Shown here piece by piece: positions 34,263-45,425 of a stretch of 64,000 bases of DNA. Origin of the DNA: Cryptomeria japonica. Taxonomy: Eukaryota > Streptophyta > Pinopsida > Cupressales > Cupressaceae. Within the stretch, counting starts at the first letter, position 1; the number at the start of each line of letters is the position of its first letter. Below the pieces are notes generated by a model that worked only from the letters and a program-made list of their open reading frames with translations, ran no database searches and was not told the origin of the DNA. Made by a program: the position numbers and the translations under genes. The DNA lies in NCBI RefSeq assembly GCF_030272615.1, contig NC_081405.1, forward strand, positions 576,834,752-576,898,751. Direction: 5' to 3'.

Positions 34263-34481
34263 TTTTTTTTTTTTGTTTTTGTTTTTATCAGCAAGTGCTA
34301 TCAAGATGGGGATAGCGCCCTATATTAAACCAAAATGAGACATACATATTGTCATATATATAACCTCCACATTTATCAAATCTATTTCTAGTACTTATTA
34401 CATAAGCCTAAGTATGGTAGCCACCCGCATGCCTATGGTTGCCACCTTATCCACATTTCCTTCAGACAGCCAACCATCTTC

Positions 34482-35054
34482 CTAGAGCATCATCCTTCTG
34501 AAGGGTTCCATATCTGCATTCTTGACACCAACTCTGAACACCTCCCAAGCCTCCACCATGAACTCCTCCTTCTTCATTCTAATTGCTTCAGCAGCAAGCC
34601 AAACTTCATCTTCGGGGTCCGAACACTCCTTGTCTGAAAGAAATACCACTGGGTTGAAGTACGGCCCAAGGATACTGGCCCATTCCTCCTCCACTTCCAG
34701 CGCCACTCCTCCTACAACTTCAATATCTTCTTCCCAAACGAAGCCCTCTAACTTATCCACAAAGGCTTCCTTTGAGGGTAAAACATCCACCAACAGACAT
34801 AGGATAATCTTGTATATGAAGCTGTCGCACCAATGCCTGTCTTCACTAAATGCATCATCTAGAATTCCCTGGATCACAGTCTGACCTTCGATATCTATGT
34901 CAAATAGCCGTTCGCATTGAGCTCCTAGCATCTCCTCGCAGCAAAGGCAACTTAATCCAAACCTGTGAACCATCTTACTTATGCAAAGTGTTTTGATCCT
35001 AGCTATCCACTCTAATTTATAACGACCAACTGGTTCTAGAACCCTCTCGACCAT
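34482..35054 (-). CDS. Extra ORF (ORF3) of the LINE, downstream of RNase H
   Basis: An intact 190-codon frame starts MVERVLEPVGRYKLEWIAR and ends EPFRRMML. The product is acidic, with Cys-rich FGLSCLCCEEMLGAQC near residues 32-47 and Glu-rich stretches (VEEEWASILG, SDPEDEVWLAAEAI). I recognise no domain. It begins about 175 bp after the RNase H stop, is on the same strand, and ends 200 bp before the poly(A) tail, so it lies inside the LINE. It is the only long LINE frame without a stop. Its plus-strand shadow (34522-34884) is dismissed. Confidence 0.55.
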   Translation of the reverse strand: MVERVLEPVGRYKLEWIARIKTLCISKMVHRFGLSCLCCEEMLGAQCERLFDIDIEGQTVIQGILDDAFSEDRHWCDSFIYKIILCLLVDVLPSKEAFVDKLEGFVWEEDIEVVGGVALEVEEEWASILGPYFNPVVFLSDKECSDPEDEVWLAAEAIRMKKEEFMVEAWEVFRVGVKNADMEPFRRMML

Positions 35055-35227
35055 TCTAAATCCTTTTGTTGTTTATTCATGGGCTATCAAGAAATGCTGA
35101 GGGTACTTCTGCCTTCCCTCGTGAACCTCTGGATAAGAGCGTACCTTCTCTTATCCTCATAAGCCAATCCACCTTCCGATCAGCCAATTCCTGACTTAGG
35201 GATGTGGGTTGCGTCCTCTTGCAATCT

Positions 35228-35758
35228 CTATAGGATATCACTGTTGACTGCATTTGCAGTAGATAAGATGGTTGGCAGAAGAATGTCTAACCCGTGATTA
35301 GCTAAGAGGTCCGCAACTTGGTTGCCTTCCCGGTATGTATGATGTATCTGGTAATCCTCTAATTTTAGAAGGTGGTCATAAATTCTTGGGATCCAAGAGC
35401 CCAACCTCCAATTCAAAAAGTGCTTATTAATAATTTCATTGATAACCACTTTTGAGTCTCCTTCTATCACCACTTTAGTTAATCCGTTAGCAGTTGCCCA
35501 TTTGAGTCCTTCCTCTAGAGCTGTAATTTCTGCTATATTGTTGGATACAAAGCCTTCTTGTCCAGTTACCGCACCTATAAATTCACCTTTCTCGTATCTA
35601 ATAATCGCTCCATAGCCTGATAGACCTGGATTTCCTTTGCTAGCCCCATCGACGTTCATCTTTTTCCAACCACTAGCGGGGGGGTTCCACTTAACCCTTT
35701 TTCGATCTATAGTCTTAATTCCTTGGATATGACTGCTAATTTGTTTCAATTTCCACAC
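35228..35758 (-). pseudogene. RNase H domain of LINE ORF2
   Basis: A 176-codon open stretch reads WNPPASGWKKMNVDGASKGN, IAEITALEEGL, VVIEGDSKVVI and EGNQVADLLANHG. All four acidic catalytic positions (D, E, D, D) are present. This RVT_3-type RNase H removes RNA from the RNA:DNA hybrid during target-primed reverse transcription. It is the C-terminal domain of ORF2 and ends with a stop at 35228. The domain is intact but cut off by stops upstream. Confidence 0.85.
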
Positions 35759-38145
35759 CTACTCCATTTCCCTATCCCACTTTGAGTAATATTTATATTT
35801 ACTTCCACATATCTTGCCATTAATTATTTCTTCGATGGCCCCTTGAATTTTATTGATAAGGATGTTAACCTCTATCTCTTTTTCCCTACAAATCCTTATG
35901 TTTCTCTCCTTCCACACATGCTACACCATCAAAGAAGGAGACGTAATCCACAAGCTACCCCATTTAGAAGATCTACCTCCTGTCGGCCAGGCCTGAATGA
36001 ATTCTTGAATGAGTCATTATAAACAATATAATTCTGAAGTTGCATCTGCAACCAGTCCCAACACTTACTACAAAAAGAGCAATTGTACAATAAATTATTC
36101 ATTTTTTCTTCCTCCATTTTGCAGAGACAGCATCTACTGGGCCCCTGGATCCCAATTAACTTCAATCTATCACTAGTAAGAATTTTCCCATGCAGAGAAA
36201 TCCAAACAAAGGCCCCTGCCTTAGGTAATACCCACTTGTCCCAACATAAGGCAGTCAGCTAGTCCCCATCTTTTAGCCTCCTTCTTTGCAATTTGTATCC
36301 CAAGTTGACCTTATAACTTCCTGATTTGGATGCATTCCAGATAAGCGTGTCATTTTTAGATGTCAAATGGATGATTCTACTTCGGAGAATATCATTTATC
36401 TTCTCACTATTTGCAATCTAAACATTATCAAATGCCTTCCATCTAATTGGGGAATTTGCACAACACCCTTCTTGGATATAGTCTGCCACCCGTTCACCCG
36501 TAGAAGCTTCCATCTCATTTATCCAATCTAAATCATCAATTTCATCAACTAGTGCTTTATCACCATTTCATGAATCCCTCCAGAATTTAACCTTACAGCC
36601 ATCGCCTATTCTCCATGTCAAATGATCGGTAATGATTCTCCTACTTTCCCATATGAGTTTCCATATCGGAGAACCTCCAATTGAATTCGCCATAGTGAAA
36701 ATTCTTTCTAGCTCATTCGAATCCAGGTATTTATGCGACATCATCTTGCACCAGCCTTTGTTGGGACTATTGTACATCTTCCAAGCCAGCTTTGCCCCCA
36801 GTGCCAAATTCTACAAGGTCATCTTCCTTAGACCCGCTCCACCTTCTGTTTTGAGCATGCAGAATGTTTCCCAATTTAATAACAGGATCTTTTTTCCATC
36901 CTTCGCCTCCTCCCAGATGAACCTTTTCAATAGGCCATCCATTGTCGATAATGCCTTTTGAGGAGCCCTGTAGCATGACAAATAGTAAATAGGGATGGCT
37001 GAAAGCACTGATTTGGTCATCTATATCCGTCCCGCCTGTGAAAGCCACTTATTCTTCCATAGGGCTATTTTGGCTCTACATTTATTAACTACTTATTCCC
37101 ATAGCCTAAAGTCTGCAAAGAGAATGGTATCGTCTGCAAATTGAGAATGGGACACCGGACTCAATCTTTCACTGATTGAAAACCCTTTCCAAAGACCTTG
37201 ATCCACTTTATTTTTGATCTGCTTGCCTAAAACTTCTACCATCAGAACAAACAGGAAGGGTGACAAAGGATCTCCTTGTCGTATCCCATTAGAAGCTTTG
37301 AAGAAACCACATGCAGAGCCATTAACCAAAATTTAGAAGGAAATAGTTGAAATACATTGGACTATACATCTTATCCATTTATCATCAAAACCAAACTTCT
37401 TCAATACCTCTATTAATAAACTCCAATTGACCCGATCGTAGGCCTTGGAGACATCAAGTTTAATGACCATACCTTGAAATTTAGAAGCATGCATCGAGTG
37501 GATGGTTTCAACTACCATGATGATGCTATCTGTGATTTCATGCCCCGGGATGAAGCTGTGTTGTTCTGGTGAGATAATGTTTTTGAGAATTGATTTAAGT
37601 CTGTTGGTCATTGCCTTAGATATGATTTTATATAGGGAGTTGCAAAGTGAAATTGGCATGAAATCCATGATTGATAAACAGTCTTGTTTCTTCATAATTA
37701 AATCAATGTTCGTGTGATTGAACTCTTTGACGAACTTCCCCTATTTTCTAAAATCTTCTAGAATACTGAGAATATCATTCTCCATGAATTCCCAGCATCT
37801 CTGATAAAATTCCATTGTGAACCCATCTGGACCTGGTGCTTTGTTAGGATGTTGATCAAAGACCGCCTTTCGTACTTCAACAAGTGAAAAGGGACAACAT
37901 AAAGATTGGTTATCACCCTCTGAAATTATTTTTGGGATGATGTCCACAAGAAATTGGGACTACGGATTTTGAGCTACTACATTCCCCAATAGATCTTTGA
38001 AAAAGCTTATCACTATCTCCTCTATGGCTTATGGGGAAGAGTGCAACTTACCTTCTAGATCAGTAATTCTAGAAATTTTGTTCTTGGATCTGAAAGATTT
38101 AACAGATGCGTGGAAAAATTTCAGGTTTGCATCTCCCTCTTTTAT
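35759..38145 (-). pseudogene. Reverse transcriptase and zinc-binding region of LINE ORF2
   Basis: Minus-strand pieces in order: NKAPGPDGFTMEFYQ (37947-37741); KAMTNRLKSIL, ISPEQHSFIPG and IKLDVSKAYDRVNW (37695-37333); NGIRQGDPLSPFLF and the active site SQFADDTILF (37329-37093, FADD at about 37129-37140); FIWEEAKDG (37020-36811); WRIGDGCKVKFWRD (36807-36568); and CCLCKMEEEKMNN (36165-35929). It copies element RNA at the nicked target. More than ten nonsense codons interrupt it. Several replace Trp or Gln codons, for example before GKFVKEFNHT and ILVNGSACG. Confidence 0.9.
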
Positions 38146-39219
38146 CTAGAGCTCCCTGGATTTATCACGCCAAAAAACCTCTTCTCTGTGAAGAATTTCT
38201 GCCAATTCCTCTTTGAGTGAGACTTCTCTGTTGTACATATCATTTGTCATCCCAACAGAGATGGTTATCCTATTAATTTGATTAAGTTCCTCCTCTATTC
38301 TGTTTCTTTCTACAAAGATATTCTTAAATGAATCTCTATTCCAAATTTTAATCTTTTCCTTTATAACTTTTAATCTATTTACGAAACAAAAGCTCAGGGA
38401 ACCCCCAAAGATATTACTATCTTCCCACCATTCCTTAAGAAGCGTTAAAAACTTAGGGTCTCTCCACCACATACTTAGGAATTTGAAGCTGCTTCTTTCT
38501 TTGTTAAATGTTTCACTCAATTTGAGTTCAACTGGACGATGATCTGAGAGTGATATAGGAAGAATTAAAGCTTCTACCTGAAAGGACGACTTCAACCAGG
38601 CTTCACCAATAAGATGCCTATCCAACCTTTCCGAAATATGTGTAAATTTGGCTCTTTTGTTCTTCCACGTGAAAGATCCATTCTTAGGAACTACGTTCAT
38701 CAAATGATTTTGCATTACAAATTCTCTAAAATCTTCCATTATCTTGTTTGACATTCTCAATCCTCCATTTTTCTCATCCAGATCAAGCAAGGTGTTGAAA
38801 TCGCCAACCACTACTACCTTGTTATTACAAATTTCCATCATTTTTTTTGTGAGAGTTTTCCATGTCTCCTGTTTTTCCAATGTTTTGATTGGACCATAGA
38901 CATTAATTAGTGGAAAGTTCAATTCCTCCTTAAAGCTGAAGACAGAGCAAATCATCCAATGTTCTGCCTTTTCCAACAAGGTTATTCTGACTTTCATAGG
39001 ATTCCAGATGTCTCCCAATCCACCAGCAGCCCCTGAAGCTTCTTGAAAGATGCCTTCCCAAACTTTACAATAACTAATGAAACTGGAAGCCTTTTCTTCA
39101 TTGAACTTCATTTCCTGTAAAGCAATAATGTCACTACTACTTCTAGCCAACGCTCTTTTTACCAAGCATCTTTTGTCAGGGGTCGATAGGCCCCTGACAT
39201 TCCACGTGGTGATTTTCAT
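38146..39219 (-). pseudogene. Endonuclease domain of LINE ORF2
   Basis: A 357-codon open frame starts MKITTWNVRGLS. AP-endonuclease-like motifs: TWNVRG (Asn), IALQEMK (Glu, about residue 36), VVVGDFNTLLD (about residue 137) and LSDHRPVEL (about residue 227). It nicks target DNA to prime reverse transcription. The start codon overlaps the ORF1 stop (ATGA, 39219-39216). The frame ends at a TAG just before the RT part, so ORF2 as a whole is broken though this domain is open. Confidence 0.85.
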
Positions 39220-40355
39220 ATTTTGCTAGGGGAAATTCCTTCTCCCCTAGCTTTTCTCATGAAATCAAAAACACTGGCAATTCCTTTCTCCTTGGCACTT
39301 TCTTCTGTCTTTAGATGGTTACTTCTCCTTCCCCTAGAACCTTTGCCCTTTCCCAGGAGTATGTTCGCCGATTGGCTAATGCATCTTGGATCAACATTTT
39401 CCAATGCATCCTCTTGATCACAATCTTCGACAAATTCTTTATCCAATTCAAATTCCGTATTTGATAGGCCTTTGCTCATATTAAATGTTTTCTGTGGCAT
39501 AAAGGCAACCCCTACGTCCTTGGATACTATCACTGCTTCTTTATAGGATCCCTCACCTACAACTTGAGAGATATTCTCTTCAATAGGCCTTTTCTCCACA
39601 TTCAAATTTTGCTCTACAATCTCTGCCGATGAATTTCCCACCTTTTCTTTATTTCTCATGGAATTTTCTACATTTACCTCAACCTCTGAATCCCTAACCA
39701 TTTTCTCTGTCTTTTTCCTCCACAGTTGCTCTAGGTTCCTAACGGGTTTCCTGGCCTTCCTAAAAAACTTTCTACAATCCTATGTGCCGTGTGATTTGTT
39801 ACCACATCTAGAACAAACTCTCCTTTCTTTTTCGATTTCCAGACGTTGTCTCCATATTACATTAGAAGTTTGTAAACAGATATATTTGGAAAAAGTTTTA
39901 ACTGCCGCAACTTTGATTTTAACCAATTTGCAAAGTTCTCCCTCATCATCGAAGTCGATTTCTAACACTAATCCCAATGTCCTACCTATCTTTCCCAAAT
40001 AGGATTCTCCCCAATACTCTATTGGCAGATTATACATGTTTATCCATGTTGGGTTTGAATACACTACCAATAGGATTGGATTGACGTTGGGCTTCCGAGG
40101 CTGTAAATATACCACATGCTTATCTGCATACCATTTCTCTTGATTGAAAATGCGCTCCCTTTCCGCTGAATTTTCAAACAACACCACAAAGAAACCCTTC
40201 GAGATAAATTTGATAACAATGCAGTTACCCCAACTCTTTGCCACCCATAATTTTATGTTTTTCCGAGACCAATTAAGGCTGATGATTCTTGTCATTACAA
40301 CATGGTTATTCCACAATTGACTATCTTCATCAATTTCCTCCCTAAGATCCACCAC
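39216..40355 (-). pseudogene. ORF1 of the LINE (DUF4283-like with zinc knuckle)
   Basis: It starts MVDLREEIDEDSQLW at 40355. It carries the plant LINE/DUF4283-type domain (GFFVVLFENSAERERIFNQE, WINMYNLPIEYW, FDDEGELCKLVKIKV), then a zinc knuckle CSRCGNKSHGT with a TAG inside the knuckle at about 39780. The frame continues through 39701 as a basic/acidic tail to TGA at 39216-39218. It would coat the RNA as a nucleic-acid chaperone. With a single stop it is nearly intact. Confidence 0.8.
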
Positions 40356-40458
40356 TGTTTACTCTTCCTCCAAATCTCACCCTTCCTTTGGATTGCCTGT
40401 GTTGCATCCTGTTCCGCCATTAATCTCCAACCGTTTTTGCAAAGCCTTCATCGCATAA

Positions 40459-40514
40459 TTGTAGCATGTTTTTTTTAGTTTTATTTTTTGTTATATTCTT
40501 CATCTCTGCCTTCA
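40459..40514 (+). mobile_element. Copia 5' LTR, distal part
   Basis: TAGCATG, TTTTAGTTTTATTTT and TCATCTCTGCCTTCA match the last ~58 bp of the 3' LTR. It ends in CA at 40514. The 3' LTR ends TTA at the matching place, a C-to-T change. Confidence 0.8.
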
Positions 40515-40518
40515 AAAT

Positions 40519-40530
40519 TGTTATCAAACC
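40519..40530 (+). other. Copia primer-binding site
   Basis: TGTTATCAAACC differs at three or four positions from TGGTATCAGAGC, the initiator-methionine tRNA site used by most plant copia elements. It begins 4 nt after the LTR end. Confidence 0.7.
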
Positions 40531-40614
40531 TAAGGCTAAATGTTTGTGCAAATCTGAGTTATTTTTTGGTTTAGAATTTTTCTAAGAGAGAAAGGAGATT
40601 GTTGTAGCAAGTCA

Positions 40615-41585
40615 TGGCAACAAATAATGGTCAAATTCGGCCATAAATACTAATTTTCAATTGTATGAATTACGAGTTTTGGGCAATTAAAATAAACACT
40701 TCATTTTTCTCACAAGATATTTGGGATTTGGTAGAGAAAGGTTTTGGAGAACCACGAGATGAAGAAGCTTATCAGAGATCACAAGAAGCAGAAAAAGATC
40801 AGCTTAGATATAATAGAAAAAAGGATGCAAAAGCCCTATTTTTAATTTAGCAAGCAATGGATGAGTCAATCTTTCCTAAGGTTTTAGCAGCAACATGATC
40901 GAAGAAAGCATGAGATTTTCTAGAGGCATCCTATCAAGGTAATATGAAGGTGAAAGTGGCTAAACTACAATCTCTTTGGAGAAAATTTTGAAAATTTGGG
41001 AATGAAAGACCCTGAGTCTGTAGACCAATTTATGAATCAAGTATTGAATGTTGTGAATCAAATTAGATCTAATGGAGGAGAATTAAGAGATCAAAAGGTG
41101 ATAGAAAAAATTGTCATGAGTTTGCCTAGTAAATTTGACTTTATAGTTGCAGCAATTGAAGAATCACAAGATTTGTCACAGTTATGAGTAGATGAGTTAA
41201 GGGGTTTTTTATTTACACATGAATCAAGATTGAATAGAAACAACAATACTGCTTTTGAGAATTTTTTTAGAGCATAGGGTTCATCAAGAAAAGGAACAGG
41301 AAGACCAAATTTCTGAGGAAGAGGAAGAGGCGGAGGTGGACAGATGAATACAAATCAAGGAGAAATGACCAATCAATATCATAATTTCAATAATAGAGGA
41401 CAAGGTAGAAACCAATCTAAAGAAAAATCATCAAAGTTTGATAAATCCAATATTCAATGCTATTATTGTAAGAAATATGGCCATTTTGCATATGAATGTA
41501 GATAGAAACAAGAAAAATTTGAGAAAACCACAGCAAAATATTTAGATTTATCTGATAATAATTTAGGTAGCTTGTTTATAACATG
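40615..41585 (+). pseudogene. Copia gag
   Basis: The start reads MATNNGQIRP, then NYEFWAIKINTSFFSQDIWDL and the capsid-like SVDQFMNQVLNVVNQIRSNG and VIEKIVMSLPSKFD. A Gly/Arg-rich linker and the CCHC knuckle CYYCKKYGHFAYEC (about 41459-41500) follow. These are UBN2-type Gag features of copia elements. Stops appear after IRP, ALFLI and DLSQL, and there is a frame change before 40996. Confidence 0.85.
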
Positions 41586-41589
41586 AAAT

Positions 41590-42994
41590 GTGGCACAAGA
41601 AATCTCTAAGGATGTATGGTTTTTAGATAGTGGATGTACTAACCACATGATTGGTAATAGAGAACTATTTTCTAATTTGGATGATCTTGTGAAATCTGAA
41701 AAAAACTTAGGAAATGATATTGTAGTATCTGTAATGGGGAAAGGTGTAATAAATTTGTTGACTAAAAATGGAGAAAAAAGGTTTAACCCTGATATTTATT
41801 ATGAGCCTAGATTAAAACACAATCTAATGAGTGTTGGTCAATTAATCAAAAAATCATACAGAGTTCTCTCTAATAATGATGTTTGCACAATCTTGGATAG
41901 AAATCCTACTGACAGGTTGCTTGTCAAGGTCCAAATGACCAAGAACTGGATGTTTCCCCTTCATATACATGGAATAGAGGAGGCTAATTTCAAGGCATAA
42001 ATTTTAAACCATATATGGCTTTGGCATTTGAGGTATAGAAAAATTAATTTTGATGGCTTGAATTTATTGCAGAGGAAGAATATGGTAAACAGTTTGCCAC
42101 CTATAATGCACCCTACTATTTCTTGTGAAAGTTGTATAATGTTAAAACAACACAGAAAAATATTTCCTATAGGAAGTTCAAATAGAGAAAGAGTGCCTTT
42201 GGAGCTAGTCCACACTGATATATGTGGACCAATGTAAACCTCATCTTTAGGAGGAAGTCTATATTTTTTTATATTTATTGATGATTTCAGCACAAAAACT
42301 TGCATATATTTTTTGAAGGAGAATTTGATTCTTTCAATAAATTTAAGGAGTTCAAATTGATGGTAGAAAAACAAAGTGGACTCTTCATAAAGGTACTCAA
42401 ATCTGATAGAGATGGTGAATATAGTTCTAATGAATTTTTGGATTTTGCAGAGATCAGGGGATCAAGAAACAACTCACAACAAGGTACACACCACAGAACC
42501 ATAGTAGAGATGGCAAGGAGTATGCTAAAAGCTAAAAATTTATATATGATTTGTGGGATGAAGTAGTAGCATGTGTCGTATACATTCTGAATAGAAGTCC
42601 TACAAAGAGTGTTAAAGACATAATCCCTCAAGAAGCATGGAGTGGTAAGAAAAATTCTATATCAAATCTAAGAATCTTTGGATGTGTTGCATATGTTTTA
42701 GTTCCAACTAAAATAAGGAGAAAATTGGATGCTCAGAATGAAAAATCTATTTTTATTCATTATAGCGAGCAGTCAAAATCTTATAGATTATATAACCCAT
42801 TTTAAAAGAAGATGATTGCTAGCATGGATGTCATTTTTATGGAGGAAGAAGCATTGGATGGAAATATTGATAGATTAGTCACAATTAGAGCAGCAATACC
42901 AAATAATGAAGAAGAACAAGAAGAGCTAGTTGATCAGCCAAATCAAGTAGGACTAAGTACTCTACCAAGAAATCTTGTGCAAGGTCAATCATAA
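41590..42994 (+). pseudogene. Copia protease and integrase
   Basis: The protease reads VWFLDSGCTNHM (active site DSG, about 41628). The integrase zinc region reads LWHLRYRKINFDGLN and CESCIMLKQHR, with LELVHTDICGPM opening the core (first Asp). A frameshifted stretch holds SDRDGEYSS and the NSQQGTHHRTIVEMARSML region with the Glu. PTKSVKDIIPQEAWSGKK ends the core. These activities would process the polyprotein and insert the cDNA. There are at least four interruptions. Confidence 0.85.
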
Positions 42995-43059
42995 AAACAT
43001 GTAGAGCATCCCACTCCAAAAGTAGGTAATGAGACAACTCCTACATTTATTAAATCAAA

Positions 43060-44690
43060 AGGTAAGAAAATGAGAAGCTTGAAAGAGATATATGAACAAG
43101 GTGAAGAATGGTTGGATTTTAGTTCAATTTTTTCTTTATTCTCTTATGATCCTATGTGTTTTGAAGAAACAGTTAAGGAGGAAGATTGGATCAAGGGCAT
43201 GGAAGAATAAATTGATTCTATTGAAAGAAATTAGACTTGGGAGCTTGTTGATCTACCTGAAGGTAAAGATTGCATTGGTGTCAAATGGGTTTATAAAACC
43301 AAATTTAATGTAGAAGGTAAAATTGATAAATATAAGGCTAGATCAATAGAAAAAGGTTATGCACAACAACATGGAATTGATTATACTGAAATATTTGCAC
43401 CAGTTGCTAGGATTGATACAGTTAGAATGGTTTTAGCAATAGCTACTCAAAATAATTGGATTTTTTTTCAAATGGATGTTAAATTTGCATTTTTTAATAG
43501 TTTTCTAGAAGAAGTGTATATGAAACAACCACTAGGTTATGAAGTGCATGGACATGAAGACAAGGTCTATAGATTGAAGAATGCACTCTATGGTCTCAAA
43601 CATGCACCTAGAGCATGGAATACCAGGATTGATTCATACATGACAAGCAATGGTTTCCGTAGAAGCAGTTATGAGCCCACTCTATACACAAAGATTAATA
43701 ATGAAGGTCAGATTTTGATTGTGTGCTTATATGAAGATGATTTGATTTTCACTGGAAATTTGTATGTAGACAGTTCTAAATTAGCAATGATGAAGGAATT
43801 TGAAATGACAGAATTGGGTTTGATGAGAAATTTCTTAGGCATTGAGGTAGTTAAATCTAATAGAGGGATTTTTATTTGTCAATCTAAGTATGCCAAGGAT
43901 GTATTGAGAAAGTTTAATATGTTGAATTCAAAACCAGCACCAGCCCCAGTTGCAACAAGAACAAAATTAAGCAGAGAGGACAAGGGGTCAAATGTTTATC
44001 CAACTTTATTTAAGAGGCTTGCTAGAAGTCTCATGGTTCTCACAACTACAACTCCAAACATCATGTATGGTGTTAGTTTAATATCAAGATTTATGGAGTC
44101 ACCAAAACACTCACATTGGCAAGTTGGAAAGAGGATATTGAGATATGTTGCAGGAACCAAGGGATGTGGAATTTTATATTGCACCACTAATGAGTTTGAT
44201 TTGATTGGTTATATTGATATTGATTTTGTATGTAATATTGAGGATAGGAAGAGCACTTCTAGATATATCTTTCATTATGATACATCTGCAATCTCATGGG
44301 CATCAAAGAAGTAGTTTATAGTGACCCTTTCATTAGCTGAAGCTGAATATGTAGCAGCCACATCAGCAACATGTCAAGCAATATGGATGTGGAGAATTTT
44401 GAAGGATCTATTACATGCTCAAGAAGACTCTACACCAGTGTTATGTCACAACAAATCAGCAATTGCATTATCAAAAAATCATGTTTTCAGGAAAGGAGCA
44501 AGCACATTGATATGAGATATCATGTCATCAGATAATTGGTCAACAATGGAGAAATCCATCTTGAATTCTACAAATCTGAAGATCAGTTAGCTGATATTTT
44601 TACTAAAGCACTACCTAGAGAAAACTTTGAATATCTACGAGAAAATTTGGGAATGATTGAAGCTAAAATTGTGAGTGGAAGAAATTAAGG
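43060..44690 (+). pseudogene. Copia reverse transcriptase and RNase H
   Basis: A 295-codon open frame (43427-44314) carries FFQMDVKFAFFNSFLEEVYM, YRLKNALYGLKHAPRAW and LYEDDLIFTGN, the active site with YEDD in place of the usual YVDD (about 43730). RNase H follows: GYIDIDFVCNIEDRKSTS, SLAEAEYVAATSA and HNKSAIALSKN. Upstream, a shifted frame gives the RT start (WVYKTKFN, YTEIFAPVARID). A TAG replaces the codon before FIVTLS. The mutated YVDD means it would be inactive even if the stops were absent. Confidence 0.9.
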
Positions 44691-44695
44691 AAGAA

Positions 44696-45185
44696 TGTAA
44701 GAAGACTAAGTTTTTTCATCATACAATTAATTTCTCCCACCATGCAGTCGGTCAAAACCTAAATTGCATGAAATTTAGATTCTCATGCATACTTAGCATG
44801 AAATAGTTTTTTGTTTTACGCATATAATAAAATGGTTGTCAATTTTGTATCCATGCATGTATGCATGCTAGAGAAATTAGTTACCACCATAAAAGCCTAT
44901 AGGGTATACAATTTAGTTTGCATTTAATTATTTCTCTATGCAGCTGAGACTTTTGCATGCATAGTTTCCACTGTAAAACTGTTACCTTTCCATGACTTGG
45001 CTAATTAATAGATAGATATTCTAGAAGGATGATGAATCCTCTATTAATAAAAAGCTGTTGTGATCAGTTCTGTGTATGATTAATAAAAAGATTGTTTTTC
45101 TATTTACTGTAGGAATATGAGTTTTGTGTTGCAGCATGTTTGTTTTTAGTTTTATTTTCTGCTATATTTTTCATCTCTGCCTTTA
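44696..45185 (+). mobile_element. Copia 3' LTR
   Basis: It opens TGTAAGAAGACTAAG after a purine-rich stretch (GGAAGAAATTAAGGAAGAA) and ends TGCCTTTA, 490 bp. It is the complete reference copy for the split 5' LTR and for the relic at 54988-55334. Confidence 0.85.
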
Positions 45186-45190
45186 CATTC
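45186..45190. repeat. Target-site duplication CATTC, right copy
   Basis: It matches 33962-33966. Confidence 0.75.
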
Positions 45191-45425
45191 TGAGCCATAG
45201 TGACAAGAGCTATGCCATGGTCTACGACTGCTGACCCAGGGATTATTTCAAACAGTTCATGGGCCCCGTTAAGATACCCACATCTTGTGTATGCCACGAC
45301 AATACCAGTCCATGAGACCAAATTCTTTTCACTATAAGATAATTCATTTTCATCTACATTAAAAAATTCAGTATCGGTTGCCTCCAGGATGGTGCTATAA
45401 AGAAATGCATCATTATTCTAATTCT
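45186..45425 (-). pseudogene. Pentatricopeptide-repeat (PPR) gene remnant
   Basis: The minus-strand reading EKNLVSWTGIVVAYTRCGY then LNGAHELFEII and GIALVTMAQN is a PLS-type PPR repeat (VSW-T-x-x-Y-x-x-G ... A-x-x-LF). PPR proteins bind organellar RNA. Only about one and a half repeats are recognisable. The copia 3' LTR begins exactly where the frame is cut, so the insertion probably split an already decayed copy. The other half was not found on the far side. Confidence 0.55.

Larger units (their letters stand above)
34262..40458 (-). mobile_element. Full-length LINE (L1-type plant LINE) nested in the copia LTR
   Basis: Minus strand: short 5' leader, ORF1, ORF2 (endonuclease, RT, zinc-binding region, RNase H), an extra ORF, 3' UTR, and an A-rich tail at 34285-34262 (plus-strand T run with GTTTTT interruptions). 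Length is about 6.2 kb. Frames are damaged mainly by nonsense codons. Comparison with the 3' LTR shows about 145 bp of target lost at the insertion point; no target-site duplication is visible. Confidence 0.85.
33967..45185 (+). mobile_element. Ty1/copia LTR retrotransposon containing a nested LINE
   Basis: Plus-strand element: 5' LTR split into 33967-34262 and about 40459-40514, primer site 40519-40530, gag, PR, INT, RT, RNase H, purine-rich end, 3' LTR 44696-45185. Domain order is Ty1/copia (INT before RT). The CATTC flanks support one insertion event. The LINE at 34262-40458 is nested in the 5' LTR and accounts for 6.2 kb of the span. The LTRs differ at many sites and all frames are broken, so it is old and inactive. 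Confidence 0.85.

Noticed and set aside
34522-34884. 120-codon plus-strand Ser/Thr-rich frame
   Set aside because: Antisense to the intact ORF3 of the LINE; Ser/Thr richness mirrors Glu/Ala codons on the other strand.
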